This document shows, in pieces, positions 28,476 to 38,713 of a stretch of DNA of 64,000 nucleotides; position 1 is the stretch's first letter, and every line of letters starts with the position of its first letter. The DNA comes from an uncultured Bradyrhizobium sp. Its GTDB lineage: Bacteria > Pseudomonadota > Alphaproteobacteria > Rhizobiales > Xanthobacteraceae. The stretch spans positions 1-64,000 of the forward strand of contig NZ_CAKZJO010000085.1 in the NCBI RefSeq assembly GCF_936943645.1. Direction: 5' to 3'. The position numbers and the translations under genes are program-made. The notes under the pieces are model-generated. The model was given only the letters and a program-made list of their open reading frames with translations. It had not been told where the DNA came from and ran no database searches.

Positions 28476-30360
28476 TCCGAGTTCCAAGCCGCCGTCAGAC
28501 GTGGGTGCGGACCCGATCCAGCGCGATTTGCTGCGCCTCATCACCTGCGGGTCGGTCGACGACGGCAAGTCGACATTGATCGGGCGGCTCCTGCTCGATT
28601 GCGGCGCTGTGTTCGAGGATCGCCGACAGGCGCTGGAGCGGGATTCGAAGATCTCGGGGACGACCGGAGACACACCTGATGCTGCGCTGCTGCTCGACGG
28701 GCTGCAGGCAGAGCGTGAGCAGGGCATCACGATCGATGTCGGCTATCATCACTTCGCAACGCCGCACCGGCGCTTCATCGTCGCAGATACGCCGGGGCAT
28801 GTGCACTACACCCGCAACATGGTGACGGGGGCATCGAACGCGGATCTGGCAGTTCTGCTCGTGGATGCCGGCAAGGAGATGCTGGAACAGACCCGGCGCC
28901 ACAGCTTCATCTGCGCATTGCTCGGCGTCCGGGATATCATCCTCGCCGTCAACAAGATGGACCTCGTCAATTTCGAGGAGAGCGTTTTCAATTGCATCCG
29001 GGATGCCTTTGCGCGGTTCTCCGCTTCCCTTCATTTTAGGAGCATCGTCGCGATACCGACCTCCGCTGTACTGGGCGACAATGTCACACGGCGCAGCGAC
29101 CGCATGGCCTGGTATGACGGGCCGACGCTACTGGAGCAGCTCGAGGCCGTCGAGATCAATCCTGGTGCGCCGCAGAGGCCGTTCCGGATGCCGGTGCAAT
29201 TGGTCAATCGGCCGGATGCATCCTTTCGCGGTTATGCCGGGACGGTGGCATCGGGCGAGCTGCGCCCCGGCGACGAAGTGCTGATCGCGCGGACCAACGT
29301 TCGGACGCGAATTGAGCAGATCGTGTCGATGGACGGTGATCTGGCGCTGGCCGGTGCAGGCGATGCCATCACGGTGCTGCTCGCAGACGATATGGACGTC
29401 TCGCGCGGGGATCTCCTCGCCAGCCCGGACAAGCCGCCGCAGGTCGCCGACGCGTTCGCCTGCGACCTCGTCTGGATGTCGGAGGCGCCCCTGTTGCCGG
29501 GGCGCAGCTATTTGCTGAAGTGCGGCAGCCGGATCGTCGGGGCCACGGTTACAACTCTGAAATACCGCGTCGATGTGACGAACTTCTCGCATTTGGCGGC
29601 GAGGCAGCTCGAGCTCAACGAAATCGCCTACGTCAATATTGCGACAGTCGAGCCGATTGCGGTCGATCCGTACCAGGAGAACCGCACGACCGGCGGCTTC
29701 ATCCTGATCGACCGGTTGACCAACGAGACGGTCGGGGCCGGCATGATCCGCTTTGGCCTCAATCGCGCCGCCAACATTCACCACGCCGATTTCGACGTCA
29801 ACAAGGCTGCGCGTGCGCAGTTGAACGGTCAACGTCCCGTCATTCTCTGGTTCACGGGATTGTCGGGCGCGGGAAAATCAACCATCGCGAACTTGCTCGA
29901 ACGGAAGCTCTATGCGTTGGGCAAGCGAACCTACCTGCTCGATGGCGACAATGTTCGTCAGGGACTGAACCGCGACCTCGGCTTCACCGAAGTCGACCGC
30001 GTGGAAAACGTCCGCCGCGTCGCCGAGACGGCCAAGCTTTTCGTCGACGCCGGCTTGATCACGCTGGTTGCTTTGATCTCGCCGTTCCGCGCCGAACGAC
30101 GGATGGCGCGTGCGATCGTGGCGGAAGGCGAATTCGTCGAAATATTCGTGAGTACGCCGGTCGAAACCTGCGAGCAGCGCGATCCCAAGGGACTCTATCG
30201 AAAGGCAAGGCGCGGCGAATTTCGCAATTTCACCGGCATCGATTCGCCCTATGAACGGCCCGAGAATCCGGAATTGACTCTCGACACGGCGACCGAGAGC
30301 GCCGAGCAGCTCGCCGACCGGATCGTGCAATTTCTGCGGCAGCGTCGCCTGTTGGATTGA
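28459..30360 (+). CDS. cysNC: Bifunctional sulfate adenylyltransferase subunit 1 / adenylylsulfate kinase
   Basis: N-terminal GTPase ([28 protein letters not shown]) fused to APS kinase ([45 protein letters not shown]); overlaps cysD. Confidence 0.97.
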   Translation: MKAISDPSSKPPSDVGADPIQRDLLRLITCGSVDDGKSTLIGRLLLDCGAVFEDRRQALERDSKISGTTGDTPDAALLLDGLQAEREQGITIDVGYHHFATPHRRFIVADTPGHVHYTRNMVTGASNADLAVLLVDAGKEMLEQTRRHSFICALLGVRDIILAVNKMDLVNFEESVFNCIRDAFARFSASLHFRSIVAIPTSAVLGDNVTRRSDRMAWYDGPTLLEQLEAVEINPGAPQRPFRMPVQLVNRPDASFRGYAGTVASGELRPGDEVLIARTNVRTRIEQIVSMDGDLALAGAGDAITVLLADDMDVSRGDLLASPDKPPQVADAFACDLVWMSEAPLLPGRSYLLKCGSRIVGATVTTLKYRVDVTNFSHLAARQLELNEIAYVNIATVEPIAVDPYQENRTTGGFILIDRLTNETVGAGMIRFGLNRAANIHHADFDVNKAARAQLNGQRPVILWFTGLSGAGKSTIANLLERKLYALGKRTYLLDGDNVRQGLNRDLGFTEVDRVENVRRVAETAKLFVDAGLITLVALISPFRAERRMARAIVAEGEFVEIFVSTPVETCEQRDPKGLYRKARRGEFRNFTGIDSPYERPENPELTLDTATESAEQLADRIVQFLRQRRLLD

Positions 30361-30393
30361 TCGGGCCTCCGGTCCCATGGACCTGGTCCGGCA

Positions 30394-31800
30394 CTAGAAC
30401 TCGAAATAGATGAATTGGCCCGAACTCTGCGAGCCGATCGAATAGGCCAGGACACACGCCACGGCCAGCACGGTGTAGGCCACGAGGGCGGGGGCTTTCC
30501 GGGCGGCAATGCGGATACGGCGCGCGTCATCCCATGGGTGAAGCAGAAAGAAGCTGACGACCAGCGTGAGCTCGAACGCGTGCGCCGTGAGGAACGTCGA
30601 TGCGCTGGCGAACGACCAGGAGAAAAGACACCCCGAGAGTATGGTGAGGGCCGAGCCAAAATCCTGGGCCCGGAAGAAGATCCAGAGCAGGGCCACGATG
30701 TGAAAGGTCAGCAGGGTGAGGACCCATCGAGGCGGGTTCAAGCCGCGTAACGGTGGCGGGGCCGAAAGGCGGCTCGCTGCGACGCCGACCCCATGCAGAA
30801 GGCCCCAAACGAGGAACGTCCAGTTGGCGCCGTGCCACAGGCCGCCCAAAGCCATTGTGAGCATGACATTGCGCAAGGTCCTGGCGTCGCCGTCCCGGCT
30901 TCCGCCGAGGGGAATATAGACGTAGTCGCGCAACCAATGGGACAGCGTGATGTGCCAGCGCCGCCAGAAATCGCCGATTGAGGTCGCCACATAGGGCCGG
31001 CGAAAGTTGCCCGGCAAGCGTACGCCGAGCAGGCAAGCGAGGCCGATGGCCATATCGGTATATCCGCTGAAATCGCAGTAGATCTGCACCGAATAGCCAT
31101 AGAGCGCGAACAGATATTCGGCCGTGCCGAGCCCGGCCGGCCGGGCGTAGATTTCGGTGACGACCGATCCGATCGGGTCGGCGAACACCAGCTTCTTGAT
31201 GAGGCCGACCGTGAACAGCGCGAGGCCCGGCAATATATTCCGCCGCAGGATCGGCATTTGCCGATGCAGTTGCGGGATCAGTTCGTGCGGACGCAGAATC
31301 GGCCCGGCAATCAAATGAGGAAAGAACAGCACATATCCGAGCAACCAGCGAAGCGATGCGCGGTGGGGATACTTGCCCGTTGAAACATCGACCAGGTAGG
31401 CGATCAGCGTGAAGGTGACGAACGAGATGCCGAGGGGCAGGCCGAGGCTCAATAGTCTGTCATCGTTCGCGACGCCGGCCAGCCGGCTCACGGCACCGAT
31501 CACGCCATTCCAGATGAAGTTGGTGTATTTGAAGAACAGCAGCGGCGTGAGCAGCACCAGGACGCTGATGCCGAGCCGCCATCGGCGGTACTCCGGCGCG
31601 GCCGATGCCGTCCATCCAGTTGCGATGAACGTTGCGAGGGTGAGAACGAACGGCAGCCCCGCATAGATCCAATTCCAGTACCCATAGAACACGGCACTGC
31701 CCGCGATCATCGTGTAGATGCGCAGATGCCCGGGGGTGAGCCAGTGCAGGAGCAGATAGCAGGCGAAGAAAAGGATGAAGACCGGCGAGCTGAACAGCAC
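30394..31800 (-). CDS. MBOAT-family O-acyltransferase (AlgI-like)
   Basis: MLFSSPVFILFFACYLLLHW, CDFSGYTDMAIGLACLLGVRLPGNFRRPY, WRRWHITLSHWLRDYVYIPLGG, GGLWHGANWTFLVWG. Confidence 0.95.
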   Translation of the reverse strand: MLFSSPVFILFFACYLLLHWLTPGHLRIYTMIAGSAVFYGYWNWIYAGLPFVLTLATFIATGWTASAAPEYRRWRLGISVLVLLTPLLFFKYTNFIWNGVIGAVSRLAGVANDDRLLSLGLPLGISFVTFTLIAYLVDVSTGKYPHRASLRWLLGYVLFFPHLIAGPILRPHELIPQLHRQMPILRRNILPGLALFTVGLIKKLVFADPIGSVVTEIYARPAGLGTAEYLFALYGYSVQIYCDFSGYTDMAIGLACLLGVRLPGNFRRPYVATSIGDFWRRWHITLSHWLRDYVYIPLGGSRDGDARTLRNVMLTMALGGLWHGANWTFLVWGLLHGVGVAASRLSAPPPLRGLNPPRWVLTLLTFHIVALLWIFFRAQDFGSALTILSGCLFSWSFASASTFLTAHAFELTLVVSFFLLHPWDDARRIRIAARKAPALVAYTVLAVACVLAYSIGSQSSGQFIYFEF

Positions 31801-31803
31801 CTG

Positions 31804-32841
31804 TCATTGTTCCCTGGAGGGCGTGGCTTCCGAAGCCAGGACCGGATAAATGGCGTCTGCCATGAGCGCGTGCCCCCGAGCATTCGGGTGAGGGTCGCCG
31901 GGCATCGCCCAGATGTCGCTGGAGGCTATTCCCTGCAGCGCGGGAAGCAGGTCCACATAGGCGAAGCCATTGTCGCGGGCCGTCTTGCCGAAAATGTCAT
32001 GAACGAACTGAAGCGGATAGCGGTCCAGATTATGGATGTCCGGAACCATCGCGAGCGTGACGCGAATACGGTGCTCGCGCGCGTAGGCGGCGAGTTTGGC
32101 GAATTCCGCATTCATTCTGGTCACCGCAGGTGAACCCGGCGCATAGATCCGCTGATAATGCGCGACGAGACTGTTCTCGCCGCTCTCGCCAAATACGCGA
32201 TTGACGACAGTCCAGACGGTCAAAGCGAGCTGGCTGTTGCGCAGCAGAAAATTTCCACCGCCTTGCTCGAGCGGCTCGCCATCCCTGACGAAGGCCAGGA
32301 CCAGCAGGTCGGTCGGCTTGAGCGGCGTCAGCCGGTGGAGAAACCGTTCGACGTAGCGCTCGGCATTGTAGTTGCCGATGCCGGCGTTGAGGATCTCGAC
32401 ATCTTGTCCGGCGACCGCGAATTTTGCCTGCAGCAGGCTGGATACGACGCTTTCTTCCGGTACGCCCCAGCCCAAGGCGATCGAGCTGCCGAGCATCAGG
32501 ACGCGTCGACGGCCCGGGGCAGGGGCCTCGCTCACGGCGCCGCCACGAAGGCCCCAGGCATTGGTGCGTATTTCGACCGATTGCAGCGTCGCCTTTGCGT
32601 TGGGCTGGTGCTCGTGGCCGAGGACGGCAAGCTCGCTGGCAAATTTGAGCTCGCGACTATAACGCCACATCTCGACATCATAGTTGCGCATCGAGGCGTT
32701 CTTCAGCCGGAGCACGCCTTCGGCCGCGGCGGTGCATATCAGAAGTGTCAGGATGACGGTCAACGCGCCGGATACGAAGATCCTGACGCGGCTCTGGCCC
32801 GACGTCGGCTCGATCGTCATAACGACTATCCCGGTTGTCAC
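31804..32841 (-). CDS. SGNH/GDSL hydrolase-family protein
   Basis: RRVLMLGSSIALGWGVPEESVVSSLLQAKF...DVEILNAGIGNYNAERY; C-terminal DPHPNARGHALMADAI (D-x-x-H); next to MBOAT. Confidence 0.85.
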   Translation of the reverse strand: MTTGIVVMTIEPTSGQSRVRIFVSGALTVILTLLICTAAAEGVLRLKNASMRNYDVEMWRYSRELKFASELAVLGHEHQPNAKATLQSVEIRTNAWGLRGGAVSEAPAPGRRRVLMLGSSIALGWGVPEESVVSSLLQAKFAVAGQDVEILNAGIGNYNAERYVERFLHRLTPLKPTDLLVLAFVRDGEPLEQGGGNFLLRNSQLALTVWTVVNRVFGESGENSLVAHYQRIYAPGSPAVTRMNAEFAKLAAYAREHRIRVTLAMVPDIHNLDRYPLQFVHDIFGKTARDNGFAYVDLLPALQGIASSDIWAMPGDPHPNARGHALMADAIYPVLASEATPSREQ

Positions 32842-32962
32842 AGCAATGATGCAACCTGTATCGTCTCGCGGGGGCGACGTCCACCGCCTGCCGGCAGCCG
32901 GGGATTGACATGCGCAACAGCTGCAAGCCTTATTCCATCCCTATCGGTTTTTCTGGCGGAAG

Positions 32963-34759
32963 GTGGTTTTGGCAGTGCGGTATTTGGCCACGCTGGGAAG
33001 CTTTTTGCGAACGACGTCGTTGATCGTCGGGAATACCCTTCTGCTATCTGTCGTATGTCTGGTGATCGGTGAATGGTGGGCGCGTTCAGTCGTGCCCCCG
33101 GTTCCCGAGGCAACGAAGATCACGGTCCAAAATCAATACGGCGCCTACCATCCGTGGGCCGGATTTCGCAACACTCCCGGATTCCGCTACGAGCTGGGCA
33201 ATTGGGTGCCGGTCGTCATCAACAGCTGGGGCTGGCGCGGTCCGGAGCCGAAGATCGAACGTAGCAAATCGGTCAGACGCGCGATTCTGCTGGGCGACAG
33301 CGTGGGGTTTTCCTGCTGGGGATGTCGCGAGGAGGCTTCTCTTGGAGGCGAGCTCAAGCGGGCGCTCGAGCTTCGGACGGACGAGGAGTGGGAGGTCATC
33401 AACACGTCGGTGGGTGCCGGCTTCTCGAGCGTGTCTCTCGGCACTCTGGCGCACGACGCCATGCAATTCCGGCCCGACGTCGTGACCTCGCTGAACGGCA
33501 TCAACGATATGCTCGTACTGGACGATCGAACCGTCTTGCGGTTAGGCGAGGGTCTTTTCAAGCATTCGCTCTATTACAGGACGCAGGTCGATATGGCCAA
33601 GGCCTTCGATCCGCGAACCGGAAAGATCCAGCAGCAAGGTGTCCTGCAGCAGCTCGCAACCAGGTCTGCGCTGGTTCGGCTGGCCTCGCCACTACTAGGC
33701 CCGCCTCAGGCTGTACATCCATTCCAGGGTGAGACTGGCCGGCCCACGAGCGAGGGATATTCTACTGCGAATCCCGAACGTCTCGACCACTACGTCAGCA
33801 ACCAGCTGGCAATGTCCTATCTGGCGGAGGGAGGGGGCGCCAGGTTCGTGGGGTTCCTCCAGCCTTATTTCTCGCTCAAGCACAAAGTCGTGGGTGAGGT
33901 GGACAAGGAGGTCATCAAGAAGACGGAGCCGGCGTTGCTGAAATGGATGGACGATGTCTATCCGGTCGTGCGCTCGAAACTGCAGGCCGCGGCCGAGCAC
34001 AACCCGTCATACCACTACGTCGATTTGAGCTTGATGTTTACCCGCGAGCAGGTTTTCGAGGATCTCGCGCACATGAAGTATGAGTCCCTCGAGCTGAGCA
34101 CCGGTGGCGAGATGATGGCCGGCCGGATGGCGGACGAGATCGTGCGCGTTCTCTATACCGGAAAGGTGCTGCCGGACTGGCGACAAAGCCATATCCCGGG
34201 AACGCCGCACGATTGGAAGGAGGCGGCCTATTTGTCGGCCAATCCGGACGTGGCGGCCTTGATCTCGGAGGGCAAGTTCAAGAACGGGTTCGAGCATTAT
34301 CGGGCCGCGGGCTTTCTCCAGTTCCGGCACAGCGGGTTTCCCAGCTGGAACGAGAAAGCGTATCTTGAAGACAATCCGGATGTCGTCGCCTTGATCCGCT
34401 CGGGGGCCTTCGCCAGCGGATATGAGCACTACATCAAGCAGGGGCGGGCGGAAGGGCGCCGCAAGGGATTGCCCATGCGATGGATCGAGGAAACCTATCT
34501 GGCGGCGAACCCCGACGTCGCCGCGGCTGTGAAGGCCGGCAAGTATCGCAGCGGCGAGGAGCACTATATGAAGGTCGGTGCGCTCGAGAACCGGCGAGGC
34601 GGTTTCTCCGGCTGGGACGAGGAAGGCTACAACATCCCCTATGGCGACGTGCGAAACGCAATCGTGAGCAAGATGTTCCGGTCCGGAATCGAGCATTACC
34701 TGGCGGCCGGCGCGGCCGAGAAGCGGAATATTTCGCTGGGGCTTCCATCCTTCCACTAG
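32963..34759 (+). CDS. SGNH/GDSL-like protein with four C-terminal ~45-aa NPDV/HY-G repeats
   Basis: N-terminal TM, AILLGDSVGFSCWGC GDS motif, SLNGINDMLV; C-terminal repeats YLSANPDVAALISEGKFKNGFEHYRAAG etc. Confidence 0.78.
   Translation: MVLAVRYLATLGSFLRTTSLIVGNTLLLSVVCLVIGEWWARSVVPPVPEATKITVQNQYGAYHPWAGFRNTPGFRYELGNWVPVVINSWGWRGPEPKIERSKSVRRAILLGDSVGFSCWGCREEASLGGELKRALELRTDEEWEVINTSVGAGFSSVSLGTLAHDAMQFRPDVVTSLNGINDMLVLDDRTVLRLGEGLFKHSLYYRTQVDMAKAFDPRTGKIQQQGVLQQLATRSALVRLASPLLGPPQAVHPFQGETGRPTSEGYSTANPERLDHYVSNQLAMSYLAEGGGARFVGFLQPYFSLKHKVVGEVDKEVIKKTEPALLKWMDDVYPVVRSKLQAAAEHNPSYHYVDLSLMFTREQVFEDLAHMKYESLELSTGGEMMAGRMADEIVRVLYTGKVLPDWRQSHIPGTPHDWKEAAYLSANPDVAALISEGKFKNGFEHYRAAGFLQFRHSGFPSWNEKAYLEDNPDVVALIRSGAFASGYEHYIKQGRAEGRRKGLPMRWIEETYLAANPDVAAAVKAGKYRSGEEHYMKVGALENRRGGFSGWDEEGYNIPYGDVRNAIVSKMFRSGIEHYLAAGAAEKRNISLGLPSFH
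34214..34756 (+). repeat. Four tandem ~44-46-aa coding repeats
   Basis: WKEAAYLSANPDVAALISEGKFKNGFEHYRAAG / WNEKAYLEDNPDVVALIRSGAFASGYEHYIKQGRAEGR / WIEETYLAANPDVAAAVKAGKYRSGEEHYMKVGALENR / WDEEGYNIPYGDVRNAIVSKMFRSGIEHYLAAGAAEKR. Confidence 0.88.
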
Positions 34760-34922
34760 CGCCTGGGCCTGCATGCCCTCCGGACTATCGGAGGTGGCAA
34801 ATGGCGGCCGCTGAAATCTGTTCCGGATCGACCTGAGACATGCAATAGTTTCACAGTTGATCACCGCGAAGGCTGTCGGCGTCCTGCCCGGACTCGATGC
34901 ATCATCGCTTCTGGGGTTGGAC

Positions 34923-35075
34923 ATGCTCTCGTTTCTGAGCGAATTCTGGATGTTCCTGCGGGTACGGAAGAAGTTCTGGCTATTGCCGATCTTCATCATG
35001 ATGCTGCTATTCGGCTCGCTGCTGGTCTTGTCGAAGGGCTCTGCGGTCGCGCCCTTCATTTATGCGCTTTTCTAG
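34923..35075 (+). CDS. DUF5989-family small membrane protein
   Basis: MLSFLSEFWMFLRVRKKFWLLPIFIMMLLFGSLLVLSKGSAVAPFIYALF, 50 aa, matches my recollection of the DUF5989 pattern (FLRVRKKFWLLP...GSAVAPFIY). Confidence 0.85.
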   Translation: MLSFLSEFWMFLRVRKKFWLLPIFIMMLLFGSLLVLSKGSAVAPFIYALF

Positions 35076-36026
35076 ATGGACAGTATCAGGCCCATGACGA
35101 GCCGTTCGCTTGAGATGAAAGACTTCGCGCGGCTTCTGGGACATCCCGAGGATCAGCTGCCGCCAGGCTGCCTCGCCGAGATCGCGCGATGCGACTGGCG
35201 ATATGACTGGATCGAGGGCGAGCAACTCGACGAGGTCGTGACCGGCTTGCTCGAGCGCATCCGCCGCAAGGAGTTCTCGATCGTCGTCCCCGGCGACAAG
35301 TCGCGCTGGGTCAAGGGATGGGGCGAAAACCTTGCGGACTTCGTCACCAGCAAGGGCGATGTCGACGCGCTGGCGCCGAAATACGTTCGGCCGAACATGC
35401 CGGTCCGGTTGTACCGGCGGTATGCCCAGCCGGTCGAACCGAACTTCGAGCAGAACTGGCGCAAGGTGTACCAGGAATGGCTGTTCCGTACCTACATGGC
35501 GGACAGCGAGCAGATCTTTGAATTTGGATGCGGCTCCGGCGGCCACGTCAGCGTGCTCGCGCAGATGTTTCCGGACAAGAAGATCACGGGGCTCGACTGG
35601 GCTGAGCCGTCCTGCGAGATCATCAATAATATGAGGAAACTGCGCGGCTGGAACACCGAGGGGCGATTGTTCGACTTCTACAAGCCCGACTACGATATTG
35701 ACATTCCGCGTAACAGCGTCGTCTACACGTTTGCCGCGCTCGAACAGGTGTCGGATTCGTTCGGCGCCTTTGTCGACTTCCTGCTCGCGAAGCGCCCCAG
35801 ACTGTGTGTCTTCGTCGAGCCGATCTACGAGTGGTATGACCCCGCCAATTTCATAGATCATCTGGCCATGCGCGGTCACGCGATCCGCAACTTCCTGCAT
35901 GGAATGCCGCGCGCGCTCCATGCCTTGCAAGAGGAAGGGCGCATCGAAATCCTCAAGGAACACCGCGTGGAATTCGGCAGCCTGTTGCACGAAGGCTACT
36001 CGCAGACGATCTGGCGACCGGTCTGA
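35076..36026 (+). CDS. Class I SAM-dependent methyltransferase
   Basis: IFEFGCGSGGHVSVLAQMFPDKKITGLDWAEPS; ATG directly abuts the DUF5989 stop. Confidence 0.88.
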   Translation: MDSIRPMTSRSLEMKDFARLLGHPEDQLPPGCLAEIARCDWRYDWIEGEQLDEVVTGLLERIRRKEFSIVVPGDKSRWVKGWGENLADFVTSKGDVDALAPKYVRPNMPVRLYRRYAQPVEPNFEQNWRKVYQEWLFRTYMADSEQIFEFGCGSGGHVSVLAQMFPDKKITGLDWAEPSCEIINNMRKLRGWNTEGRLFDFYKPDYDIDIPRNSVVYTFAALEQVSDSFGAFVDFLLAKRPRLCVFVEPIYEWYDPANFIDHLAMRGHAIRNFLHGMPRALHALQEEGRIEILKEHRVEFGSLLHEGYSQTIWRPV

Positions 36027-36043
36027 GCGGTCGTTGCGCCGGG

Positions 36044-36997
36044 CTAGCTTGCGGCCTGCGCGGCGTACCAGCGAACGAGGTCGCTCAATCCGGCCTCGAT
36101 CGGGATTTGCGGCTCAAATCCGAGGACGCGCCGGGCCTTCGATGTGTCGACCGTTCGAACCGGGATCGTCGTCGGCCTTGATGCGTCGAAGTGCGGGCGT
36201 ACGTCGTGTCCTGCCGCTTTCAGGATGGTCTCGACCACCTGACGAATCGAAACAGCAGATCCATAGCCGATGTTGACGGGATCGCAGACGGCATGCTTTT
36301 CGATCGCGAGCAGGCAGCCGCGCGCGAAATCCTCGACGTGGAGGAAATCGCGCATTTCATTGCCGCTTCCCCACACCTCGAAAGGGTCAGCCTTTTCGAC
36401 GGCCCGGCGCACCAGCGCGGGAATGACATGGCTGCGGCTCGGGTCGAAATCATCATGAGGGCCGTAGACCGCCGTCGGCCGCACCAGCGCGACCTTGACG
36501 GTCGATCGGCTGGCGACGAATTCGGCAAGATGTTCGAAATAGCGACGCATCCGGCCATAGCCGAGATAGGACGGGTGCGGCGGCTCCTCGTGCAGCTCGT
36601 CTTCCCGGATTGGGTGATCGGTTGCGGGATAGACCGTGCTGCTGCTGAAGATCAGGATGCGCTCGACCTTGGCCGCCCAGGCGGCGTGCAGGACCTGCGC
36701 CGTCAAATTCAGGTTCTTGACGATCCCGGCCATGGCGTCTTCCGGAGATCCGCCCGCGCCGGACACCGCGCCTGCCGCGTGGAAGACGAGTTGCACGCCC
36801 TCCATTGCCCTCAGGCAATCCTGCGGGTCGGTGAGGTCGCCATGGACCGTCTCCACGCGGGAATCGGCAATGATCGGCGCGCGCTCGTGAATGGCAAGAC
36901 GCACGCGGCCGCCTGCGTTCAGGAGCGCCTGGCCGAGATGGGTGCCGATAAAACCGGCTCCCCCGGTCACCAGAGAAAGGCGGCGTTGAAAGAACAT
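36044..36997 (-). CDS. NAD-dependent epimerase/dehydratase (extended SDR)
   Basis: VTGGAGFIGTHLGQALL, SSSTVYP, YLGYGRMRRY, RPTAVYGPHDDFDP. Confidence 0.93.
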   Translation of the reverse strand: MFFQRRLSLVTGGAGFIGTHLGQALLNAGGRVRLAIHERAPIIADSRVETVHGDLTDPQDCLRAMEGVQLVFHAAGAVSGAGGSPEDAMAGIVKNLNLTAQVLHAAWAAKVERILIFSSSTVYPATDHPIREDELHEEPPHPSYLGYGRMRRYFEHLAEFVASRSTVKVALVRPTAVYGPHDDFDPSRSHVIPALVRRAVEKADPFEVWGSGNEMRDFLHVEDFARGCLLAIEKHAVCDPVNIGYGSAVSIRQVVETILKAAGHDVRPHFDASRPTTIPVRTVDTSKARRVLGFEPQIPIEAGLSDLVRWYAAQAAS

Positions 36998-37053
36998 CAG
37001 CGGCCCAGAAAACGTGTCAGCGCAACCCGGCGCGAGGAGAGCTCCGTCGGCGT

Positions 37054-37944
37054 TCAGCGCGGCCGCGCTGCCTGGGAGCGGTCCGCGAGCAATGTCTGAA
37101 CGGCACTCCGTATCGAGGCCGGATCCAGGCCGATGCGCTTGCGGATGTCGTGCACGGTCCCGTACCAGCCGCAGAACGCGTCCGGCAGGCCGTGATAGCG
37201 CATGCGCAGGGCAGGGACCTCGGAAATCGCCTCATAGAGCCCATAGGCGTCATGGACAACGAGGATCTCGGTATCCCGGAACTGTTCGATCAGCGCCTTG
37301 TCGATCGGCTTGAGGGTATGGAAATAGACGAGGTTGACCGGCAGGTCGCGGCACGCCTCCATCACGCTGGTGAGGATCGGGCCAGCGGTCATCACGGTCA
37401 GCGGCGCGCCTTCGTTCTTCAGTACCGTGCCTTTGCCGAACTCGGTATTGGTCTCGATCGTATGCGGATGATCCGATAGCCGGTAATAGGTCGGCCGCGG
37501 GCTCCTGTATTGCGACCGGATCAGCGCATCGACCTCCCGCTTGGAGCCGAGGTGGAGCACTTCCATGTTCGGCAGCATGCGCAACGAGGCAAGATCGGTA
37601 TAGGCATGATGGGTCGCGCCGTCCCAGGCGTAATCGAAGGTGGCGCCGCAGGTCACGATGTTGCCGGCGAAATTGTTGTAGCACATGTCGAGCTTGATCT
37701 GCTCGAGGCTGCGATCGGTCAGAAACGGGCAGATCGTGTGCACGAACGGGTTGAAACCTTGCGAGCTCAGGCCCGCGGTGACGCTGACCAGCGTGTTCTC
37801 GCAGATGCCCATGTTGTAGAACCGGTTCGGGTGCTTCTCCCAAAAGTCCTTGAACATGTAGACGCTGATGTCGCCGAGCACGATGACGATGCTGTCGTCC
37901 TGCGCGGCCAGCTCCGAGACGGTGTTCTTAAATTGCGCCCGCAT
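37054..37944 (-). CDS. Transketolase C-terminal subunit
   Basis: Pyrimidine-binding/C-terminal transketolase pattern (NTLVSVTAGLSSQGFNPFVHTICPFLTDRSLEQIKLDMCYNNF...TCGATFDYAWDGATHHAYTDLASLRMLPNMEVLHLGS). Confidence 0.9.
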   Translation of the reverse strand: MRAQFKNTVSELAAQDDSIVIVLGDISVYMFKDFWEKHPNRFYNMGICENTLVSVTAGLSSQGFNPFVHTICPFLTDRSLEQIKLDMCYNNFAGNIVTCGATFDYAWDGATHHAYTDLASLRMLPNMEVLHLGSKREVDALIRSQYRSPRPTYYRLSDHPHTIETNTEFGKGTVLKNEGAPLTVMTAGPILTSVMEACRDLPVNLVYFHTLKPIDKALIEQFRDTEILVVHDAYGLYEAISEVPALRMRYHGLPDAFCGWYGTVHDIRKRIGLDPASIRSAVQTLLADRSQAARPR

Positions 37945-38713
37945 GGAGCTCCTCTTGAAGCTTGTTCAGCTCGTCCGGCTTCGGCGCACGGCGATGCCAT
38001 TCGTAGACGTTTTCGGAGAGGGTTTCGCAGCCATACCCCTTCACGGTGTTGCAGACGAGGACGCGAACCCGGTCGGTCGGCTTTGCAAGTGCCTGCTTGA
38101 TGGCCGGCAGATCGTGGCCGTGCAGCTCCGATACGTCGCAGCCGAAGGCGGCAAAGCGCTCGGCCGGATTGCCGATCGGCAGGCAACGGCCCTGCGATTG
38201 GTTGTTGTCGTACAGCACCGTCAGATTATCGAGCTTGGTGTTGACCGCGACCATGACCGCTTCCCAGACGCTGCCCTCGTTGGACTCGCCGTCACCGATC
38301 AGGGTGTAGACCTTGCGCTTCGTGCCGGCGATCTTTGCGGCGAGGGCCATGCCGACCGCTATGCCGATGCCATGGCCGAGCGAACCGGTCGAGGCTTCGA
38401 CACCGGGAACCTTGGTGCGGTCGGGGTGGCAGCCGAAACGGGAGTCGAACGCGCCGAACGCATAGACGTCCTCGAAGCTGAAGTAGCCGTGTGCGGCAAG
38501 GGTGCAATAGAAACCGAGCGAGGCATGCCCCTTGCTCAGGACGAACAGATCGCGCTCCGGCATGTCGGGCCGGCTGGGATCGTGCCGCATGGTCTGGTAG
38601 ACGGCGGTCAGCATCTCCACGATCGAGAACGACGTCGGTATGTGGCCGTGCCCACTCTTGTTCGAGATGTTGAGAATTTCCGACCGGATCTTCCTGCAGA
38701 TATCGTCCATCAA
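37928..38713 (-). CDS. Transketolase N-terminal (ThDP-binding) subunit
   Basis: SGHGHIPTSFSIVEMLTAVY...LSKGHASLGFYCTLAAHGYF...GSLGHGIGIAVGMALAAK...LIGDGESNEGSVWEAVMVAVNTKLDNLTVLYDNNQSQG. Confidence 0.95.
   Translation of the reverse strand: MMDDICRKIRSEILNISNKSGHGHIPTSFSIVEMLTAVYQTMRHDPSRPDMPERDLFVLSKGHASLGFYCTLAAHGYFSFEDVYAFGAFDSRFGCHPDRTKVPGVEASTGSLGHGIGIAVGMALAAKIAGTKRKVYTLIGDGESNEGSVWEAVMVAVNTKLDNLTVLYDNNQSQGRCLPIGNPAERFAAFGCDVSELHGHDLPAIKQALAKPTDRVRVLVCNTVKGYGCETLSENVYEWHRRAPKPDELNKLQEELHAGAI

Noticed and set aside
30371-30383. GGTCC-CAT-GGACC hairpin between convergent cysNC and MBOAT genes as a terminator
   Set aside because: Only a 5-bp stem with a 3-nt loop and no T-tract; too weak to call.
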